NCBI GenBank assembly: GCA_030248215.1
Contig: JASANG010003027.1
Coordinates: forward strand, 1 to 64,000
Source: Enoplolaimus lenunculus
Lineage: Eukaryota > Nematoda > Enoplea > Enoplida > Thoracostomopsidae
Length of the DNA stretch: 64,000 nucleotides
Reading direction: 5' to 3'
The position numbers and the translations under genes were made by a program. Shown here piece by piece: positions 57,766 through 64,000 of this stretch (positions are counted from its first letter, which is position 1; every line of letters starts with the position of its first letter). The notes beneath the pieces are model-generated. The model made no database searches, was not told where the DNA came from, and saw nothing but the letters and a program-made list of their open reading frames with translations.

Positions 57766-57974
57766 CACTGCAAAAAATGGTAAGTCAAATTGACTCTCTC
57801 GGAAATAGGCTTTTCCTGACTACACAAACTGAGTCAAATTCGACTCCGACAGTGTCAAATTCGATTCACTATGGGCGCACGCTTGACTCTGGCGGAGTCG
57901 AATTTGACTCAGTTTGTGTAGTCAGGAAAAGCCTATTTTCGAGATAGTCGATTTGACTCACCATTTTTACAGTG
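57766..57974. mobile_element. Family C foldback MITE
   Basis: TA-flanked CACTGCAAAAAATGGTAAG and CACCATTTTTACAGTG ends; inner arms GGCTTTTCCTGACTACACAA and complement. Confidence 0.85.
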
Positions 57975-58067
57975 TACTAAAGTAACTATAGAAGGGTCAC
58001 ATTTTGACTTAGGCCTTGAACAAACGAACCCGACTGTGTTAAAAAGTGAATGGACATGTTCCTTTCG

Positions 58068-58245
58068 ACACGGTCGTGCGGCACCGTGCGGCGCCGTCCC
58101 TCGCCGTGCGGCGCCGTCCCTCGCCGTGCGGCACAGTGCGGCGCCGTCCCTCGCCGTGCGTCACCGTCCGTCGCTATACGGTTGCGTAGGTAAAAACTTA
58201 GCGTACGATACAGCACAGCGACGCACGGAGATGGACGGCGTCAGG
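58068..58245. mobile_element. Family I GC-rich element with 20-bp repeats
   Basis: GCCGTCCCTCGCCGTGCGGC repeated about four times, then CACCGTCCGTCGC and a mirrored ACGCACGGAGATGGACGGCG. Confidence 0.75.
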
Positions 58246-58302
58246 ACTACATGTAAGTACCTATTTTAGGTTAATAATAAGCAGTCTTGCAAACTGTTGA
58301 TT

Positions 58303-58694
58303 CTAAAACCCCTCAACGCGTGCAAGTTTTTACAGCGAGAACCCGCAGTTACAATTTTGGCGTCCAAATATTTCACAGAAAAAATCGTGCAACTGCAACT
58401 TTCATGTGTTTGTTTTTGCAGCGAGAAATTGCAGCTGCAAGTTTTGTTGACAAATTGCAGCTGCAAGTTTTGTTGACAAATTGCAGCTGCAAGTTTTGTT
58501 GACAAATTGCAGCTGCAAGTTTTGTTGACAAATTGCAGCTGCAAGTTTTATTCGATATCTAACAAAACTCGAAGCTGTAAATGCTTGCATCAAAACTTTG
58601 CACGTGCAAATGGTTGTAGCAAGTTTTGTTCAAAACAACTTTAACTTGCAGCTGCAAGTTCTCGCAGCAATAACGTGCACGTGCGTATGCATTC
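58303..58694. mobile_element. Family K element with 26-bp array
   Basis: GTGCAAGTTTTTACAGCGAG start and AACGTGCACGTGCGTATG end. About five 26-bp units (TTGCAGCTGCAAGTTTTGTT plus GACAAA) at 58429-58551. Confidence 0.75.
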
Positions 58695-59047
58695 GGTTCA
58701 AGAATAGTCTATTTCTAAATTTTGTATATTATGCTATAGTGTGCGAATTTAATTAAATACGCAAATATTGCGATTCGCTAAGCAAAATATCGCATTTTTA
58801 ACTGGTTATAGGTGCTACACACATTTGAGAATGCGGCCGCAAATAAAGCGAGCAATATGTTTTCGAGTAACGAAAGATTTAACCAAACGCAGTAGGGTAT
58901 TTTTGGTATATTAAAAACTGAGTTTGTCACCAAAAGTTGTTCGAAACCGGAAAACATTTTTGAGTTTATTATGCACTTGAATAAACCGTTGCAGTTATTT
59001 TTTCAAATGTCCATTTACGTTGCTGACTTTCTGACCCAAAATGAACC

Positions 59048-59255
59048 GGTCAATGTAAAGAACAGGGGCGGAACAGTATTATATGCATATTCCTAAGCCT
59101 AAGCCTAAGCCTAAGCCTAAACCTAAGCGTATCAATAAGCATATTCCTAAACCTAAGCCTAAGCCTAAGTCAAGCTAAAAAATTAGTCTTAAGCTTAAAC
59201 TTACTATTGTCTAGTATCATAGAAAAACGTTCCTCCCCTGATCTTTACATAGACA
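59048..59255. mobile_element. Family A MITE with exact 8-bp duplication
   Basis: GGTCAATGTAAAGAACAGGG to CTTTACATAGACA; AATGAACC at 59040-59047 and 59256-59263. Confidence 0.88.
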
Positions 59256-59277
59256 AATGAACCAGTACCCAGAAAAA

Positions 59278-59424
59278 GGCCTGGGGGGGGACTGATCCCA
59301 ACTAAAAAATTTTAGACTCCCTAAAAATCTTTTAGCCCCACTTGCAAGGCCGTTGAAGTCCCTGTACGTTCTTGTTAAAATGATTTGGCCCCCCCGTGCA
59401 TAACTGCTATGGCAACGGGTCTGA
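59278..59424. mobile_element. Family H element, diverged
   Basis: TTTAGCCCCACTTGCAAGGC and CTATGGCAACGGGTCTGAG. Confidence 0.5.
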
Positions 59425-59529
59425 GTTGAAAGCTTTTCTGCGTTTCAAACTTTAAGGCGTTCTTGAATTATTAATGCTGTATGACTGAATTATAGCTAGA
59501 CTTGGGCTTAGGTTTAGGCTTCGGGTTAC

Positions 59530-59625
59530 AATTAGCACATATTATTTATGTTATATATTTATACATATATTGCGTTATATTATATATACATATGTATATA
59601 TACTTATCTATATTATATATATGTT
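59530..59625. repeat. AT-rich microsatellite
   Basis: TATATTATATATACATATG-type runs. Confidence 0.75.
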
Positions 59626-59712
59626 TAATGCTTAAAGTGCTAATGTTAAGCTCATGAGGGTTCGTAATTGTGCATAGTATGCGAGAATTGTCTAAGGATT
59701 GCGTTATGCTTG

Positions 59713-59880
59713 ATGCCCGGCGCCATCCGGCGCCTTCCGGCGCCGTTCTTCGCCATGCGTCACCCGTATGACACCGTTCGTCACCGTGCGTCACAATACG
59801 TTATAGTACGTGAGTTATATGCGTTCGATACCGCACGGTGACAGACGGCGTCGGATGTCAAAAAAGTATAGCGCAACCCT
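59713..59880. mobile_element. Family I GC-rich element
   Basis: GATGCCCGGCGCCATCCGGC, several CGTCACC steps, then CGCACGGTGACAGACGGCGT and AAGTATAGCGCAACCCT. Confidence 0.7.
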
Positions 59881-60000
59881 AATTCTTCCGGATTTTATAC
59901 TCATTGCAAATCGAGGCTCTGGTGATCCGTCGAAACTTCCTGCGGCAGTGTTGGTGTAAATATAAATTTCATAATTTCAACTGTTTACTATATCCATTTT

Positions 60001-60186
60001 GGCCAATGTTACTTTAACGGGCGTAAACAGTAGATTAAGCGTATTCCTAAGCCTCAGCCTAAGCCTTGCAAAAGTGTGTTTGTAAGTCAAAGCCGAAGTC
60101 TAAGCTAAAAAATGTAATCTATAATCTAAACCTACTCGTTTATAGTCCCACCAGAAACCTGGACGCCCTTTAAAGTAACATAGACA
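60001..60186. mobile_element. Family B MITE
   Basis: GGCCAATGTTACTTTAACGG to AAAGTAACATAGACA; flanks TCCATTTT and CCCATTTT (7/8). Confidence 0.85.
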
Positions 60187-60369
60187 CCCATTTTACAGGA
60201 ACAACACCGGCTAATCTCAAGGCAAAAATGTTTCAATTTTAATATATTTATTTGTTTCAACAATGTTTGGGTATCACAAAACATTGTAGTACCAGAAACG
60301 TAAGGGCTTCAGGGGACAGTTTATATACAGGTTGACATTGTAGAGACTCGAATAAGAGGGAGCAAAGCC

Positions 60370-60480
60370 CTATTCACACTTGTAAGTTTTAGCTTCGAGG
60401 ACTTGCAGCTGCAAATTGCAAGCAGAACTTTCATTTTTTCATCAGCCAATGTGGAAGCTGCTGCAATAAATTTAGTGAAG
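60370..60480. mobile_element. Family K left half
   Basis: GCCCTATTCACACTTGTAAG start and GCTGCAATAAATTTAGTGAA block. Confidence 0.6.
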
Positions 60481-60583
60481 TTGCATGGTTATGACCCTTG
60501 AGGAAGCTTAATTTTAAGCTGGTTCATTTGAGAGAATATACGCATAAACCGTATACATCAAGTCAACCGCCGAATAATGACCA

Positions 60584-60723
60584 AGAGTTCAACGGTGTCA
60601 AATTGTTTGCAATCAAACGATTGGTTAACGAATTATTGTCAAATAAACTGATTTGGCGCCGACCTTGACAATACCTTGTTAACCAATCGTCTGATTAAGA
60701 AAAATTTAACACCATTGGACTCA
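60584..60723. repeat. Foldback of about 140 bp
   Basis: AACGATTGGTTAAC and GTTAACCAATCGT arms, extended by TATTGTCAA/TTGACAATA inside and GTGTCAAATT/AATTTAACAC outside. Confidence 0.75.
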
Positions 60724-61128
60724 GCTCTGCATGCGGCATCGAATGATATTTAATTTTTTAAACTTTTTGACAAAAAAAATTATGCGTCCCAAAGGGGCAT
60801 CCACCTCAGGACCTTAAAATGCGGATTTTTCAAAAATACAAATTTGGCCATGGAATGATCAGGGGAGGCAATGAGAAGCTCAAATATGCGAAAAAAACTT
60901 TAAAATCCGACCACTTTTGGACAAATACGGGCTGAGGGGCGGCGGGTAACCGGAAAAACTTAAATTTTCTACAATTGCATGGCTCATAAAAATATTTTGA
61001 CACAAGTTTATTTTTTGAAGTTTGCCTCAGTAAGTAAAACAACGCGAGTCAAAGAGCTTTCACTAGGATGCTGAATTTAATATAAAAAAAATCAACGTTC
61101 ACATTCGGTTTGTTTCACCGCTGGTCAA

Positions 61129-61180
61129 GTGTACAAGACCTATCGCCAACTGGTAATAGCTGCTACCAACACCCGTTGAA
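61129..61180. repeat. Family F fragment
   Basis: ACAAGACCTATCGCCAACTG and TAATAGCTGCTACC. Confidence 0.5.
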
Positions 61181-61214
61181 ACTAACGGCACTATTTATAG
61201 ACTACCGCCGATAT

Positions 61215-61370
61215 TCAAACTGCAAGAGTAACGATTTTAAACCCAAACAAAGAGTTGAACACTTTTTGACACAAGCCGACACGAAGCCGCTGTATCAAAA
61301 ATTGGCAAAAAAAGCCAAAACCCACCCACAAACCCGATTGAACGCCACCGTTCGTGGCGACCAAGACTAA
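61215..61370 (+). CDS. Possible terminal exon or short ORF
   Basis: About 50 codons ending in TAA at 61370, rich in Lys, Gln and Thr (for example RVEHFLTQADTKPLYQKLAK). The codon choice looks coding-like compared with the surrounding AT-rich repeats. The upstream part of the same frame runs through an F-family repeat, so any real exon would begin after about 61190. The upstream AG sites have weak pyrimidine tracts. I recognise no domain. Confidence 0.2.
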   Translation, partial: SNCKSNDFKPKQRVEHFLTQADTKPLYQKLAKKAKTHPQTRLNATVRGDQD

Positions 61371-61882
61371 AACTGCCTGTGGGTGTCGTCTCCTTTGAGG
61401 CAATTGTCACTGCAATAATCTAAACTTTAATGACAACATTAAAAAAATTCTATTTTAACATAGTTTCCCATTAATAGCACCTTGTCCAGGGGCCCCCATG
61501 TCAACAATTCCTAGTTGCGAAGCTGGGTTAAGATGGTTTGCTTAAGACGCGTCCGTCAAAACTGTGACGGACGAAGAAATATTTGACGGGGGTTGATCGC
61601 GATTTTAAGTTGAACAAAAAAAATCGCAAGCGAATCGAGCAAAATAGTAAACAAAACGTTAGCGCAGCCTCAAAATACAAAATTTTGACTTTGGTCCTTG
61701 TGATGGGGGCATGGCTTAGTTGGGCCCCCCACATAAGTGCGGCCAATGAGTCAAAAAGTTAAATATAGCAGTCCTACAGTGTGAGTCTTGAATCAGCGTC
61801 GTTGCACAAACCAACAATTTTCACTCGTTTTGTCAGTCGCCGGAATTCCGGTTTGAGTGTCACAGGTTTTTTTATCACGAAA

Positions 61883-61916
61883 GCAACAACAACAACAACA
61901 ACAACAACAACAACGA
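61883..61916. repeat. (CAA)n microsatellite
   Basis: About eleven CAA/ACA triplets; similar shorter tracts at 14903 and 54280. Confidence 0.8.
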
Positions 61917-61956
61917 TACATTATGAAAAACATAAATCTTGAGAAATCAAACAAAG

Positions 61957-62013
61957 CTTAAGCTTACTCTATTGCAGTCTCGCAAAAAATAACGTTCCGC
62001 CCCGGATCTTTAG
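61957..62013. mobile_element. Family A right-end fragment
   Basis: GCTTAAGCTTACTCTATTGC, then AACGTTCCGCCCCGGATC. Confidence 0.6.
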
Positions 62014-62615
62014 GATGGACTCGGTATAATGGTATTCGTTTATTTGTGTTTGACAATGTGAAACGTCCAAGTCGTTTTGATTTTTCAGTCAATTTAGTGT
62101 TAGTTCTTAGTACATAATCTTAGTTTCCGTTCCAACGGGGGTGCGAGCCTAAGCCTGGGTGTTCCCTCGTTGGTATATTTAGCGATGAGACAGGCTCGAA
62201 ACCATATCAATTGTTGATGCAGCGAGATTTATGAAGGACGTTGAAAAAATTTCTCGTATTTTTAAGTTGTCAATAAACCACTCGGCCAACGAACGAAATA
62301 GACTACCAAGCGGGTTGTGGGAGCGTGAACCCATCTCTGGCTCCCCTTGAAATTGGCTAACCCTGGATTAGTAAAACATGACGCACTAGACTGGTACGAC
62401 AAACCACATAGTGGACGTGAGTTTGTTTGGATTTTACAAGCAACAAATGTAAGAGTTTTACTCAAAAACAAAATACAAATTTGAAATTTTACTTATTTTA
62501 AGAAATTGAAAAATCTTACAGCTTTGGGCTAAACGTAAAAATACCAAACACATACTACTTACACAAACAAATATATTAAAAGATTTAAGGCTAAGTTCAA
62601 CAGGTCAGTAGTTTG

Positions 62616-62683
62616 GGCCCTTAAAGGTCAGGGGCGGAACGTCTGCCCAGAGAAACGTTCCACCCCTGATCATTTATATGGCC
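62616..62683. mobile_element. Core-less family A element (68 bp)
   Basis: GGCCCTTAAAGGTCAGGGGC directly followed by CGTTCCACCCCTGATCATTT and GGCC. The two termini are joined with no hexamer array. Confidence 0.75.
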
Positions 62684-62814
62684 CGAAACAGGTATGGTAA
62701 CTGATTAATAAAAACCCGAGCATTATTTTCCATGAATTTTTCCTTAGTAGAAGTTTTCAATAGAGACAACCACCGTTTGCGATAAATAATTTTCAAAAAC
62801 ATTTTTCAGTATAA

Positions 62815-63115
62815 AGCCCTATTCACATGTGCATGTTTTTGCAGCAAAAACTTACACGTGCAACTTGCTTGTGTAAGTTTGGTCACAAAGCAGCTTTGAA
62901 GTTCTTGCAGCTGCAAATTAGTCACTGGAATTCACGCTACTGAATTTAATTTGCACCTGTGAACGCAGTTGCAAGTCGCTTGAATTTCTCGCACCTGCAG
63001 TTTGATAGGTCAATCGGGTTGTTCCTTAGAACTTACTCACAACTGCAAGTATTTCGTACAAGTTGCAGCTGCGAGTGCTCGCTGCAAAAACTTGCACGTG
63101 TGAATGGGGCGTTAT
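62815..63115. mobile_element. Family K element, both ends present
   Basis: ATAAAGCCCTATTCACATGT on the left mirrors GTGTGAATGGGGCGTTAT on the right; GCAGCTGCAA motifs inside. Confidence 0.75.
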
Positions 63116-63492
63116 GAATTATTATTTTTAGAAAAATAGCCGAATTTTTTAATATTGTTTACTGTTTAAACATAAAACATTTAAAATATATATTAAAAGA
63201 ATTAGCAATTGCAGCTATAATAATGAAAAAAACGTTTATTCGCCAATGTAAAAGTTGCTGCCTCAACAATTTGAAGTTCATTTTAAAACTTCAAGCTTAA
63301 AATCATAACGGTTTAGCAATCCAATTTTTGAGGTAATCTTTAAACTAAACTTCAAAAACATTTCTATTATAAAATTTCTGTATCTCACGGAAATTTGCTA
63401 GACAAAAATAGAAATAAAGGTAAAATATGTAGCGATCAACACGTTAAATTGTCTTTGACGAAAATAGAAAAATAATTTATAAAATACGACCC

Positions 63493-63645
63493 TCGTAAAG
63501 GATCAGACGCGGAACGTTTTTCGGCAGAACCGCAATAGAGTTTAAGCTTAAACTTTACACCATTTTTTGCTTAGACTTCGGCTTAAGCATACGGCTTAGG
63601 AATATGTTTATACTATTGTTACGGCCCTGTTCTACACAGTGGCTC
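63493..63645. mobile_element. Family A MITE, reverse orientation, diverged
   Basis: AAAGGATCAGACGCGGAACG start; TTACGGCCCTGTTCTACAC end. Confidence 0.65.
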
Positions 63646-63688
63646 AAAATGCAGTGGGCTCTTTACATTTTCCATACTTCTAGGCATA

Positions 63689-63800
63689 CACTGTAAATTT
63701 CAGTGAGTTGATTTAAACTACAAATGAGTTATATCACTCAATCTGAGTTAGGACTATCAGAACTCAGAATACTGATTCAATTCAACTCATTCTAAGTAAT
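63689..63800. mobile_element. Family D left half
   Basis: TA then CACTGTAAATTTCAGTGAG; right end missing. Confidence 0.65.
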
Positions 63801-63984
63801 CATCTCGGTCAAATAGGTTTAGGTTTCGGAAAGACTTACCTCAACCTAGCCATCTTCCTAAACCTAAGCATTTTTCTGAAACCTAACAAGCCTAAAAGCG
63901 TTGTTATATTGCAATGTTTTGAGAAAGTAGAGCCAAACGGTGATTTAGATACACAACGATATTTTTACGCGAACTTACAAGCTA

Positions 63985-64000
63985 GGTCCATATTCTCAAA
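63985..64000. repeat. Family F terminus at window edge
   Basis: GTCCATATTCTCAAA matches the F left end. Confidence 0.5.

Larger units (their letters stand above)
38759..64000. other. Region upstream of EAAT: no recognised gene, dense repeats
   Basis: The EAAT promoter and 5' UTR should lie just above 38759, but no core promoter stands out. The rest holds repeat families A to M, two large tandem arrays (52802-53433, 53897-54180), GC-rich I elements and two foldbacks (55664-55758, 60584-60723). Areas such as 42400-42880, 45100-46100, 46500-47470, 49130-49900, 55060-55650, 61380-61950 and 62020-62610 show no supportable feature. Confidence 0.6.

Noticed and set aside
58266-58593. Frames with repeated AAAICQQNLQLQFVNKTCSC-like peptides
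   Set aside because: Product of the 26-bp K-family array.

Overview
The window looks like nuclear DNA of an invertebrate animal. It is AT-rich and gene-poor, with GT-AG introns and two recognisable metazoan genes, both on the minus strand. I cannot place the species. The hexamer TTAGGC, the nematode-type telomere unit, is very common here, but it occurs inside small interspersed repeats and is therefore not diagnostic.

Layout. From 6260 leftward past position 1 lies the 5' part of a cytochrome P450 of the CYP4 type. I rebuilt six exons with consistent splice sites and phases, giving 250 residues; the heme-binding half lies outside the window. From 38758 down to 9546 lies an excitatory amino-acid (glutamate/aspartate) transporter of the SLC1/EAAT family, with three coding exons, introns of about 25.1 kb and 1.2 kb, and a predicted protein of 987 residues. 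Its transporter core is one exon (11745-13379). The last exon adds a long low-complexity cytoplasmic tail rich in Gln and Asn runs. The two genes are in tandem, separated by about 3.3 kb. Upstream of the transporter (38759-64000) I find no gene I can name.

Almost everything else is a dense mosaic of short non-autonomous DNA transposons (MITE-like), often nested. At least ten families recur. Two related families (A and B) end in GGCCAATGT, make 8-bp target duplications and carry (TTAGGC)n-like arrays as cargo. One family (T) has TTAACCC termini and carries a 73-nt tRNA-like module. Two families (C and D) are foldback or inverted-repeat elements flanked by TA. Others are GGAACCGG-rich (E), CTCAAATGTG-ended (F), GTAGTGACCC-ended (M), GC-rich CCGTCCGTC (I), GCAGCTGCAAG-rich (K), plus G and H. 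In several families an internal segment has expanded into a tandem array (units of 22 to 159 bp). I see no transposase, reverse transcriptase, capsid or envelope reading frame, no CRISPR array and no intact rRNA or tRNA gene.

The two host genes share no obvious pathway: one is a microsomal monooxygenase, the other a plasma-membrane neurotransmitter carrier. The most interesting material is the repeat biology: the TTAGGC-carrying elements, the tRNA-carrying elements, and composite nested units that appear at two distant places.
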